Below, one piece after another: positions 1 through 7,591 of a stretch of 64,000 nt of DNA; position 1 is the first letter of the stretch, and every line of letters starts with the position of its first letter. The translations under genes and the position numbers were made by a program. The stretch is from Thiovibrio frasassiensis (lineage in GTDB: Bacteria > Desulfobacterota > Desulfobulbia > Desulfobulbales > Desulfurivibrionaceae): the NCBI RefSeq assembly GCF_029607905.1, contig NZ_JAPHEH010000001.1:2075530-2139529 (forward strand). Reading direction: 5' to 3'. Below the pieces are notes generated by a model. The model ran no database searches. It had not been told where the DNA came from and saw only the letters and a list, made by a program, of their open reading frames with translations.

Positions 1-968
1 TCAGCCAACGGTTGGCCCAGGACAAGGGTTGGAGCTATACGCCCGAGCAGATTCAGGTCTGTTGCGGCGGCAAGCACGGGCTTTACAATATGGCCCAGGC
101 CCTGTTCGGTCCCGGCGATGAGGTGCTGATCCCGACCCCGTACTGGGTGTCCTATCCGCCCATTGTCTTGTTGGCAGGCGCCACCCCGGTTGAGGTGCCG
201 CTCTCGGAGGAAAACGGTTTCGACTTGAGCGAGGAACTGCTCAGTCGCTACGCTACCCCGAAGACCAAGGCCATTATCCTCAATAGCCCTTCCAACCCCA
301 CCGGCGCTGTCTTTTCCGCCAAGGCCCTTGAGGCGGTGGCCAAGTTGGCTCTGGCCAATAAATGGCTGATCATCTCCGACGATATCTACGATACCATCGT
401 TTATGGCGACGGTACGCTTCCCCATATCCTGGATGTGGACAAGCGTCTCGCGGCCCAGACCCTGGTGCTCAACGGCGTGTCCAAATCCTTTGCCATGACC
501 GGCTGGCGCATCGGCTATACCGCCGGACCCAAGCACATTATCGCGGCCATGAACAAGATCCAGAGCCAGAGTACTTCCAATCCGACCTCCATCTCCCAGA
601 AGGCGGCGTTGGCCGCGGTGAGCGGGCCTCAGGATTTTCCGATCATGATGCGGGATGCCTTTGTTCCGCGGCTTGATTTCATCATGGGGGCTTTGGCTGA
701 TATTCCAGGTGTGACCTGCGTACGGCCCAAGGGCGCATTTTACGTGTTCCCCAACATCTCCGCTTATTTGGGCCGGAGTTTCAATGGGAAGGTAATGGCG
801 AACTCGGTTGATCTGGCGGATTATTTGCTGGATGAGGCCTTGCTGGCCACGGTGCCGGGTGCGGCATTTGGGGCGGATAATTTCATCCGTTTCTCCTTTG
901 CCACGGCAATGGGGACCATTGAAGAAGGGATGAGGCGGTTGGCTGAGGCGTTGGGGAAACTCTCGTAG
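1..968 (+). CDS. Aspartate aminotransferase family protein (5' end outside window)
   Basis: A class I/II PLP-dependent aminotransferase, most like aspartate aminotransferase, which moves the amino group between aspartate and 2-oxoglutarate in the cytoplasm. The reading frame is open from base 3 to the TAG at 966-968, so the N-terminus lies upstream; a TTG at 12 is internal. Visible family features are PTPYWVSYP, the NSPSNPTGAVF substrate/PLP loop, SDDIYDTIVY, and the PLP-binding lysine in VSKSFAMTGWRIGY (Lys codon 483-485). The last part carries the substrate-arginine region IRFSFA. The family fold is clear; substrate specificity within subgroup I-gamma cannot be fixed from sequence alone. 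Confidence 0.9.
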   Translation, partial: SQRLAQDKGWSYTPEQIQVCCGGKHGLYNMAQALFGPGDEVLIPTPYWVSYPPIVLLAGATPVEVPLSEENGFDLSEELLSRYATPKTKAIILNSPSNPTGAVFSAKALEAVAKLALANKWLIISDDIYDTIVYGDGTLPHILDVDKRLAAQTLVLNGVSKSFAMTGWRIGYTAGPKHIIAAMNKIQSQSTSNPTSISQKAALAAVSGPQDFPIMMRDAFVPRLDFIMGALADIPGVTCVRPKGAFYVFPNISAYLGRSFNGKVMANSVDLADYLLDEALLATVPGAAFGADNFIRFSFATAMGTIEEGMRRLAEALGKLS

Positions 969-1036
969 AAGACTGGTAAGGATCAGCTGGGGAGTTTTTC
1001 ATCGCTGTACGGTTTTTTGTAAACTGTAGGCGATTC

Positions 1037-1062
1037 CACGGGGGGGCAGATGCCCCCCTGTG
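1037..1062. terminator. GC-rich hairpin after the aminotransferase gene
   Basis: A run of G followed by CA-GA-TG and a run of C gives a near-perfect stem of about 12 bp (including one G-U pair). It lies 70 bp after the aminotransferase stop and just past the end of the converging small gene. There is no T-tract on either strand, so it may be an RNA-stabilising hairpin rather than a true intrinsic terminator. Confidence 0.4.
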
Positions 1063-1072
1063 ACGGGTTGAC

Positions 1073-1267
1073 TCAGCCTGGGCCGTAATCATTGGGTGCT
1101 GCTTCGCTCAAGGCCCAGGTCCAGCTGTCCAGAGGGCGCTCTTTCGAGACCGCCTTTTGGCCGTTCTGGGAGTAACACTGGTAGACCCACTCCCCACCTT
1201 TATTGAAAACCCTGATAAGTCCATGATTGGCGTGTGTGAACCACCCTTCAGAATATGTTCCGTCCAT
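1073..1267 (-). CDS. Small hypothetical protein (64 aa)
   Basis: A 64-residue protein that I do not recognise. It is rich in aromatic residues (EWVYQCYSQNG, DSWTWALSEA), has no signal peptide or membrane segment, and ends YGPG. In favour of a real gene: the ATG is preceded by a purine-rich stretch (GAGAGGGGCAC) and the composition is protein-like. It sits alone between the converging aminotransferase gene and the DtxR-type regulator. A function cannot be proposed. Confidence 0.5.
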   Translation of the reverse strand: MDGTYSEGWFTHANHGLIRVFNKGGEWVYQCYSQNGQKAVSKERPLDSWTWALSEAAPNDYGPG

Positions 1268-1322
1268 GTGCCCCTCTCTCTTTCCTGATGGTTATCTCTT
1301 TATAATCCCGCCTGCCACATTT

Positions 1323-1814
1323 CTATTTTTCAAGACAATGGGCAATACATTCCTTGCATTTCTTCTCGGTTTTTCCGGTCTGGCAGTACTTGCTGAATCC
1401 TGAGATGAGATCGCTGCCGCCTCGTGGGCATTGTTCGATGAAGCTGACGAACTGGGTCAGCCGGTCGATGATCTCCTTGGGCGCGGCATGTTCAATCTTG
1501 CAGGCCCCTTCTTCCGCTACTTGTTCCCCAACGGCGAGGACCTTGATAAAAAAATCCTTGAGTGCCCGATGCCGGAGGATAACATCCTTGGCCATTTCCT
1601 GCCCGGCTGGGGTGAGGGTGATAACCTCATAGGGTGCATAATTGATCAGACCCTTTTGGGACAGGGAGCGAAAGGCTTCGGTCACGGAGGAACGGCTCAC
1701 CTTGAGGGTGCTGGCGATCTCTTTAGCCCGGGCCACCTGCTTTTCGGCGATGATGTGGAAGATGGTCTCCAGATAGTCTTCCAGGCTGGCGCTGAGTCGT
1801 TTCGGAGTGGTCAT
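1323..1814 (-). CDS. DtxR/MntR-family metal-dependent transcriptional regulator
   Basis: A 163-residue iron/manganese-responsive repressor of the DtxR family. An N-terminal winged helix-turn-helix (about residues 5-65, with EIASTLKVSRSSVTEAFRSL as recognition region) is followed by the dimerisation/metal domain. That domain has the family's histidine (VILRHRALKDFF) and the C-x-x-E-H ligand motif (ACKIEHAAP). The C-terminus has an extra cysteine cluster (CPRGG, then four Cys in the last 25 residues), seen in the shorter DtxR relatives that lack an SH3-like third domain. No metal transporter gene is in the window, so the target genes are unknown. A TTAG/CTAA dyad about 100 bp upstream could be an autoregulatory operator. 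Confidence 0.88.
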   Translation of the reverse strand: MTTPKRLSASLEDYLETIFHIIAEKQVARAKEIASTLKVSRSSVTEAFRSLSQKGLINYAPYEVITLTPAGQEMAKDVILRHRALKDFFIKVLAVGEQVAEEGACKIEHAAPKEIIDRLTQFVSFIEQCPRGGSDLISGFSKYCQTGKTEKKCKECIAHCLEK

Positions 1815-1912
1815 TGGCTTTGGGCGGTTGTCCTCTGTGCGCGGAGGGGAAAAAAGGGTTTTGCAAGGTCAGGAAGCGATAAAATCCCTCTGTTCGTCTT
1901 TTGGAAATATTA

Positions 1913-1926
1913 TTAGGACGGACTAA
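1913..1926. promoter_or_regulatory. Candidate DtxR-type operator (TTAG-N6-CTAA)
   Basis: The dyad TTAGGACGGACTAA lies about 100 bp upstream of the DtxR-family start codon. It resembles the TTAGG...CCTAA half-sites of known DtxR/IdeR operators, though with a shorter conserved core. Its placement suggests autoregulation; this is inference. Confidence 0.3.
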
Positions 1927-1957
1927 CAGTATTAAGGACTGGAGTGGTTGTCAAGTT

Positions 1958-3967
1958 TTATTGGTCGAAACTGGAGGGAGTTTGGGAAAGTTCCTTAAAC
2001 ATTCTGGTGTGATAGCCGGCGCGTCTTTGGTCTGGTTTGAGGTGGAGGTAGATTGCGGCGAGTTCTTTATGGGGCAAGGCAAAATTGTCGTCGGCGGCAA
2101 TGGATTCTTCAAATGCGGCTATCGCTGCGGGAACTTTTCTTAGTTCCCGCTCAACCAAGCCAAGGTTGTAAAGATAGACTGATTTTTTCTGGGGGTCCAG
2201 CCGGATGGCTTCGTTAAATTCCCCGCGCGCCTTGTGGTATTCTTTGAGTTTCCAATAGGCCTTGCCAAGCTGGCCGTGAGCCGCCCCGGCTATGGGTGCG
2301 ACCTGTACCGCCTTGGCGAAGTACTTATGTGCATTTTGGTAGTCGCCTAAGCCGTAATAGGCAGTCCCGGTATTGAGCAGGGTAATATAGTGGTAGGGAA
2401 ATTTTTCCAGCATGGTCAAGAGGTGGGGCAATGCTTCGCTGTATTGCTCCTGAGCCAGATAGGCTGGGCCGATATAGGCATGCGGAGTCACATCGTTGGG
2501 TTGATAGTGCAGGCTTTTGTTGCCGCTGGTAATGACCTCCGGCCAGTTCTCTTCCACCGTTGCCACGCAGGTCTTGAGATAAAAATGGTCCGCGGCAATA
2601 GCCTTAAGGTTGTCCACCATAATGATCGGCGCAAACACGAGTAAAATTATCCCAGCATAGGCAGCAAAACGTTTGGGGATGTGGATAGGGTTGTAGATTC
2701 TTCCTTCCTGCGCCAGGGAGGCGAGAAGCCCGAGTAAAACCATGATGGTAAAAAGCGGGATCATCCTCTCAAAGGGAAAGCAGAACAAGGCGTTGATACC
2801 GATTCCCATCAGAGACAACCCTATGGCTTGGAGTTCGAGGGATTTTGTGAGATTCCCTCTGCACTCTTGGTGGGTTCTGAAAAAAAACAAACCCAGCGAT
2901 CCGATGAGTCCGGCGAAGAGGGCTAGGCCGACAAGGCCAAGTTCCGCCCAAAATTGCAGGTAATCGTTATGGGCGTCTTTGAGGTATTGGGTATAGAGAA
3001 AGAGTGACTCTTTTTGGACCGATGGAAAATGAACCTTCAGGTTTCCCAGCCCAACCCCGATGAATGGATGCTGACGGATCAGGGTGATGGTGTCTGACCA
3101 GATGGCGAAGCGGGCATGATTTCCCTGGATGGAGGCGATGGAGGCGGCCCGGAGGCCCACGGCTTCATAGCCGGGGGTGAAGCCGGCAGGGCCGATGTTC
3201 ATCATGGTCAAGACAACAAGCAGGCCAGCGAGTCCGGCCCATTTTTTTTGTTTGGACCAGAAAGGGGCGAGGTTCAGCCGGGTTGTCTTGCGCAGGACAG
3301 CGAACAGCAGGCATTGGCAGATAACTGCCAGCCATCCGGCTCGGGTTTGGGTATAGATGAGATAGGTCGTAATCGGGCTGAGCATGAGGCCAAAGGCCCA
3401 GGTGGTACTATTTTTTTGCGTGGTTAGAAAAAGGAAGCCGCCCACTGGAAAGAGCAGGACAATGAAGTGTACGGCCATGTTTTTGTTGGCATAGTTTGCT
3501 GCAGGCGGAGCAAGCTGGGGGATACTAGAGAAGCCAAAGAGATATTGGCTGATGCCCAGCACCGCGACCAGGAGGGCGGCACCGAACAGGGATACCAGTA
3601 CTTGGCGCCGTTGGAATGAGGAGCCAGCGACCTGTGAGATTAGGAAAAAAAAGAGAAGGCCCACCAGCCATTGGCGGCCAATTATCCAAGTCTCGTAGGA
3701 ATTGTGGGCAAAGGTGGAGGTGAACAACGCCCAGCCGAGAAAGAAAAGAAGGGGCCAGGTGAAAAATGGTAGTTTGTGGAGAGAAAAGGGCTTATAGGAG
3801 GTTTGGTTGGCCAGCCAGGAAAGGGTTAGAATAAGTCCGCTGGTCTTTAAAAATAAGTGTTGAGGGAGATTGGTATAGTCACTGATGCCAGGATAAAAAG
3901 TAAGAGGTACAGTAAAAACAATGAACAGGAAAAAAAAGAAAATTTGTTTACGAAGGGAGAAAGTCAT
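1958..3967 (-). CDS. O-antigen ligase/polymerase-like membrane protein with C-terminal TPR repeats; candidate pilin glycosyltransferase
   Basis: A 669-residue polytopic inner-membrane protein. The first 460 residues or so contain about a dozen hydrophobic helices, with the Wzy/WaaL-type periplasmic loop (HPFIGVGLGNLKVHFP, then KDAHNDYLQFWAELG), the signature of the O-antigen ligase superfamily. The last 180 residues are tetratricopeptide repeats (TAYYGLGDYQNAHKYF, GKAYWKLKEYHKARGEF, GLVERELRKVPAAIAAF). Members move lipid-linked oligosaccharide to lipid A (WaaL), extend it (Wzy) or attach it to pilins (PglL/PilO/TfpO). The gene is the next one downstream of the major pilin on the same strand, separated by a terminator, which favours a pilin oligosaccharyltransferase; this is a contextual inference. 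Confidence 0.75.
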   Translation of the reverse strand: MTFSLRKQIFFFFLFIVFTVPLTFYPGISDYTNLPQHLFLKTSGLILTLSWLANQTSYKPFSLHKLPFFTWPLLFFLGWALFTSTFAHNSYETWIIGRQWLVGLLFFFLISQVAGSSFQRRQVLVSLFGAALLVAVLGISQYLFGFSSIPQLAPPAANYANKNMAVHFIVLLFPVGGFLFLTTQKNSTTWAFGLMLSPITTYLIYTQTRAGWLAVICQCLLFAVLRKTTRLNLAPFWSKQKKWAGLAGLLVVLTMMNIGPAGFTPGYEAVGLRAASIASIQGNHARFAIWSDTITLIRQHPFIGVGLGNLKVHFPSVQKESLFLYTQYLKDAHNDYLQFWAELGLVGLALFAGLIGSLGLFFFRTHQECRGNLTKSLELQAIGLSLMGIGINALFCFPFERMIPLFTIMVLLGLLASLAQEGRIYNPIHIPKRFAAYAGIILLVFAPIIMVDNLKAIAADHFYLKTCVATVEENWPEVITSGNKSLHYQPNDVTPHAYIGPAYLAQEQYSEALPHLLTMLEKFPYHYITLLNTGTAYYGLGDYQNAHKYFAKAVQVAPIAGAAHGQLGKAYWKLKEYHKARGEFNEAIRLDPQKKSVYLYNLGLVERELRKVPAAIAAFEESIAADDNFALPHKELAAIYLHLKPDQRRAGYHTRMFKELSQTPSSFDQ

Positions 3968-3995
3968 GGGGTAGTAAGCCCATTAATGATTAATA

Positions 3996-4042
3996 CACAC
4001 ACAAAAAAAGCGGCTTCCATAGGGGCCGCTTTTTTTTGTGTG
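3996..4042. terminator. Bidirectional intrinsic terminator after the major pilin gene
   Basis: A CACAC-A7-GCGGC stem pairs with GCCGC-T8-GTGTG around a 10-base loop, so both strands give a GC stem followed by a T-run. It sits between the mshA stop (4075) and the ligase start (3967) and should end most pilin transcripts, leaving limited read-through into the ligase gene. Confidence 0.8.
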
Positions 4043-4074
4043 TAGAAATAAAGACTCAAGTTGCAGAAAAGAAT

Positions 4075-4497
4075 TTAGTTTCCCCAAGATCCTGTTTTTT
4101 TACCAAGGATTGCTGGTGTCGGAGCAGTGGTTGTATTTTCTGGAGTTGTAATTTCAATGACGTACGTTTTGTTATTTATTGAAACTGAAACTTCTCCAAC
4201 TGTTGCTGACGGGGTGGTTTCGTAATCTGTGTCAATAAGTTCCTCTAAGCGGGTTGCTCCGGCACTACTATCCAGAACTGGGGTCACAGAACCACCAGCA
4301 AGATTTTTAGCAAAATTGATGGTGGCACCACCGCGGGCTGCGCCCAGAACACCCTCTGCTGCAGCATTTGAAGCTTCAGTTGTTAGATCCTGATATTTAG
4401 GAACAGCAACTGCAGCAAGAATGCCCAAAATAACAATGACAACAATCAATTCGATCAGGGTAAAGCCTTTTTCATTTCCCACCAGATTCGTCTTCAT
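4075..4497 (-). CDS. mshA: MSHA-type major pilin (type IVa-like prepilin)
   Basis: A 140-residue prepilin. A short basic leader ends at Gly11, followed by the cleavage/N-methylation motif G^FTLIEL with Glu at +5 and the hydrophobic alpha-1 helix (VVIVILGILAAVAVPKY). After removal of the leader by a prepilin peptidase it would be the main subunit of the pilus fibre. The body is Thr/Ser/Ala-rich with no cysteines, so the C-terminal disulfide loop of classical type IV pilins is absent. It is the last gene of the pilus locus, with its own 126-bp upstream gap after mshG, a good ribosome site (AAGGAGAACGGT-ATG) and a strong terminator behind, which fits separate high expression. Confidence 0.85.
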   Translation of the reverse strand: MKTNLVGNEKGFTLIELIVVIVILGILAAVAVPKYQDLTTEASNAAAEGVLGAARGGATINFAKNLAGGSVTPVLDSSAGATRLEELIDTDYETTPSATVGEVSVSINNKTYVIEITTPENTTTAPTPAILGKKTGSWGN

Positions 4498-4623
4498 ACC
4501 GTTCTCCTTGTGAATGGTTATTGGTTTCCATTACTCTTTTTGCCTATCTCCGGTCAAATCATTTTTGTAGAAGTTTGATGCTTTCTACTGGTTTGTGCCT
4601 TACACAGCCTGAATTTGTCAGGG

Positions 4624-5877
4624 TCAGCCTCCTCCTCGAACCACCTTGAGCATGTCCCACATGGGTGTGAAAATGGCCAGGGCGATGAGCCCAACCATCA
4701 CGCCCAAAACCAGCAGAAGGATCGGCTCGATCAGGGTGGAGAGGTTTCTGATGGTGTAATCGCTTTCCAGATCGTAATAATCGGCCACCTTCTCCATCAT
4801 CTCATCGAGCTTGCCGGACTGCTCTCCAATCGCGATCATCTGCGGAACCATGGGCGGGATGGCGTGGTGTCTGGCCATGGCCTCGTGGAGGTTGACGCCC
4901 TCTTCGACCTCGCCGGTGATCTCCTCGACCATCTGGAAGAGGACCAGATTTTCCAAGGCGTTGGCCGAGAGTTGCAGGGTTTTGATGATGTTGATCCCGC
5001 TTTGGGTGAGTACGGCGAAGACCCTGCAGAATCTGGCCATGTAGATCTTGGTGGCCAGGGGGCCAAAGATCGGCACCCTCAGCAGCAGCCCGTCGCGGAA
5101 GAGGACGAAATCGCGGGAGCCCAAGGCCAGACGGTAGGCGATGAACAGGGCCAGGGCAGCGCCGACAATGCCCAGAGTATTGTCGGCAAAAAAGGTACTG
5201 ACCCCCATGAGAATCCGGGTGGCCAGGGGCAGCTCAACCTTGGCTGCGGCAAAGAGCTTGGCGAATTTGGGCACCACGAAGCTCATCAGGAAAAAAACCG
5301 CGCCGGTGATGGCGAAGATGACGATCTTCGGGTAGCGGGTGGCGGACTTGATCCGTTCCTTGATGGCTTTTTCGTTTTCATAGAGCGAGGCCAGGTAGGC
5401 AAAGGCCTTGTCCAGGGAGCCGGTTTCCTCGCCCACCTTGACGATATTGTAGAATAGGACGTTAAAGGTCCTTGGCTGGCGGCTTACGGCATCGCTCAGG
5501 CTGGCGCCGCTTTCCACCTCGGCGGTCATGGAGTGAATGATATCACGGAGGATGGGGTTGCTCACCTGGAGGGCCAGGATACCGAAGGACTCGATGATGC
5601 TGACCCCTGCGGCCAGCAGGGTGGCCAGTTGCCGGCAAAAAAGGATCTTGTCTTCCAGGGTGACTCCGAAAAGCCGTTCACTGAGCGTGGGCGAGGTCGT
5701 GGCCTGGGAGGTGTTTTTTAGTCCTGCGGATTGCTGTTCGGAGAGAACCTGGATGTTGACCGGGCTCAAGCCTCCTTTTTGCAGCCAAGCTTCCACTTCC
5801 GGCATGATCTCGGCAGCATGGGTGCCGGAAACAATCCGGCCGGCGGAGTTGATGGCCTCGTAACGAAAGATCGGCAC
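4624..5877 (-). CDS. mshG: MSHA biogenesis inner-membrane platform protein MshG (PilC/GspF family)
   Basis: The 417-residue polytopic platform protein on which the assembly ATPase acts. Two T2SSF repeats are visible: one near residues 75-195 (FCRQLATLLAAGVSIIESFG) and one near 280-400 (FCRVFAVLTQSGINIIKTLQ). Each is followed by membrane helices (IVIFAITGAVFFLMSFVVPK; ILLLVLGVMVGLIALAIF). Length and architecture match PilC/GspF/MshG. The gene begins 3 bp after the mshE stop, so the motor and platform are cotranslated. Confidence 0.92.
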   Translation of the reverse strand: MPIFRYEAINSAGRIVSGTHAAEIMPEVEAWLQKGGLSPVNIQVLSEQQSAGLKNTSQATTSPTLSERLFGVTLEDKILFCRQLATLLAAGVSIIESFGILALQVSNPILRDIIHSMTAEVESGASLSDAVSRQPRTFNVLFYNIVKVGEETGSLDKAFAYLASLYENEKAIKERIKSATRYPKIVIFAITGAVFFLMSFVVPKFAKLFAAAKVELPLATRILMGVSTFFADNTLGIVGAALALFIAYRLALGSRDFVLFRDGLLLRVPIFGPLATKIYMARFCRVFAVLTQSGINIIKTLQLSANALENLVLFQMVEEITGEVEEGVNLHEAMARHHAIPPMVPQMIAIGEQSGKLDEMMEKVADYYDLESDYTIRNLSTLIEPILLLVLGVMVGLIALAIFTPMWDMLKVVRGGG

Positions 5878-5880
5878 CGG

Positions 5881-7521
5881 TTACTCCTTCAGCTCCATGG
5901 TGACGCGGAATGCTTCGTCAACCGAGGTGTGGCCGCTGACCACCTTGGCAATGCCGGATTGACGCAGGGAGGTGAGGTCTTCTTTGAGCGCTTGTCGGAA
6001 GATATCCTGGCTGGAGGATTTCTTGAGGATAAGATCCTCGATGGCCTGGGAAATGACCATGGTTTCGTAGATGGCGATTCGTCCTTTGTAGCCGGATCCT
6101 TCGCATTTGTCGCAGCCCACCGGTTTGTAAAACCTCCGGGTCTGGTCATAGGTGAGCCCCAGGGCAAGTTGAAGTTCTTCCGGCGGGGTGAATGTTGCTT
6201 TGCAGTTGGGGCAAAGCAACCGCAGGAGCCGCTGAGCCACTACAATACCAACGGCCGAGGCGATAAGAAAGGGAGGGATGCCCATGTCGATGAGCCGGGT
6301 GATCGCCCCCGCCGCATCGTTGGTGTGCAGGGTGGAAAGCACCAGGTGGCCGGTGAGGGCAGACTGGATGGCGATCTCGGCGGTTTCCGCATCGCGGATC
6401 TCACCGATCATGATGATGTCCGGATCCTGGCGGAGGATGGAGCGCAGGGAGTTGGCAAAGGTGAGGTCGGCCCGGACATTGACCTGCACCTGATTGATTC
6501 CGGCCAGTTCGTACTCCACCGGGTCTTCCACGGTGACGATGTTCTTCTCCACCGAGTTGAGGTAATTGAGGGCGCCGTAGAGGGTGGTGGTTTTGCCGCT
6601 GCCGGTGGGGCCGGTGACCAGGATGATCTCGTGGGGTCGGGAGAGATGCTCCATAAACAGGGCGCGCTGGTAGGGCTCAAAGCCAAGCTCCTGCAGGTTG
6701 AAACGCATGGTGCCCTTGTCCAGCAACCGCATCACCACCTTTTCCCCGGCGTTTAGGGGCAGGATGGAAACCCGCACGTCAAATTCCTTGCCGGTGATGG
6801 GCATTTCAAAGCGACCGTCCTGGGGTTTACGGCGCTCGCCGATATCAAGATGGGCCAGGATCTTGATGCGGGAGATGAGGTTGGGGTGCATTTCCAAGGG
6901 AAAGGTGTTGCCTTCACGGAGGATGCCGTCCACCCGGGTGCGCACCCGGACCCGTTCATGGTCCGGCTCGATGTGGATGTCGCTGGCTCGCTGGCGCACG
7001 GCCTTAAGCAGGATATCATTGATGGCGCTGACGGTGGCGGATTCTTCCCCTGAGTCATCAAACCGTTGTTCGATTTTGATAGACGAGGCGTACAGACGGT
7101 CCATGGTGGCGATGATTTCCGATTCGATCCCCACGCAGACCACGGTCTTGTCCAGAATATAACGGCCAACCTCGTCGATGGCGAAGATGTTGAGCGGGTC
7201 GGCAAAAGCGACCAGGACCTCGCCGGGACGTTTGCCAAGGGCGATGACCTTGTATTTTCTGGAGACGGCTTCCGGAATGATCTGAGCCACCTCAGGATCC
7301 ACCACGATTTTGCGGAAGTCGATGAAGGGGATCTTCAGCTGTCGGGCAATGGTATTGGCGACGGCGGTGTCGTTGACAAAGCCGAGTTCGCGCAGGGCCT
7401 CGCCCAGTTTTATGTCGCGGTCGGTGCCATAGGCAAGGGCCTGTTGCAGCTGGGTTGCCGTGATCAACCCGCCTTCCACAAGAATGTCGCCAAATTTTCT
7501 GCGTTTTGGTGCTATTGTCAT
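5881..7521 (-). CDS. mshE: MSHA pilus extension ATPase MshE (GspE/PilB family) with MshEN c-di-GMP-binding domain
   Basis: The hexameric cytoplasmic ATPase that powers pilus extension, about 546 residues. Two tandem MshEN-type motifs lie in the first 60 residues (KFGDILVEGGLITATQLQQA and KLGEALRELGFVNDTAVANT); in Vibrio MshE this domain binds cyclic di-GMP. The ATPase core has Walker A (GPTGSGKTTTLYG), the Asp box, and Walker B/His box (IMIGEIRDAETAEIA, LSTLHTNDA). A four-cysteine zinc site follows (LCPNC and GCDKCEGSGY). I start at the ATG at 7521; a TTG four codons upstream is also possible and neither has a strong ribosome site. No retraction ATPase (PilT) is in the window. Confidence 0.93.
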   Translation of the reverse strand: MTIAPKRRKFGDILVEGGLITATQLQQALAYGTDRDIKLGEALRELGFVNDTAVANTIARQLKIPFIDFRKIVVDPEVAQIIPEAVSRKYKVIALGKRPGEVLVAFADPLNIFAIDEVGRYILDKTVVCVGIESEIIATMDRLYASSIKIEQRFDDSGEESATVSAINDILLKAVRQRASDIHIEPDHERVRVRTRVDGILREGNTFPLEMHPNLISRIKILAHLDIGERRKPQDGRFEMPITGKEFDVRVSILPLNAGEKVVMRLLDKGTMRFNLQELGFEPYQRALFMEHLSRPHEIILVTGPTGSGKTTTLYGALNYLNSVEKNIVTVEDPVEYELAGINQVQVNVRADLTFANSLRSILRQDPDIIMIGEIRDAETAEIAIQSALTGHLVLSTLHTNDAAGAITRLIDMGIPPFLIASAVGIVVAQRLLRLLCPNCKATFTPPEELQLALGLTYDQTRRFYKPVGCDKCEGSGYKGRIAIYETMVISQAIEDLILKKSSSQDIFRQALKEDLTSLRQSGIAKVVSGHTSVDEAFRVTMELKE

Positions 7522-7591
7522 CGGCAAAGCCAAGGATGATGGTTGGGCCGGAGGGGATTGTCAGCGTGCCAGAGGCCCAAGAGTTTGGTTT

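Noticed and set aside
4498-4623. Sigma-54 (-24/-12) promoter ahead of the major pilin
   Set aside because: A GGCAC string is present, but no GC at the right -12 distance follows; a TTGACC...TAATGG sigma-70 pair is also too weak to report.
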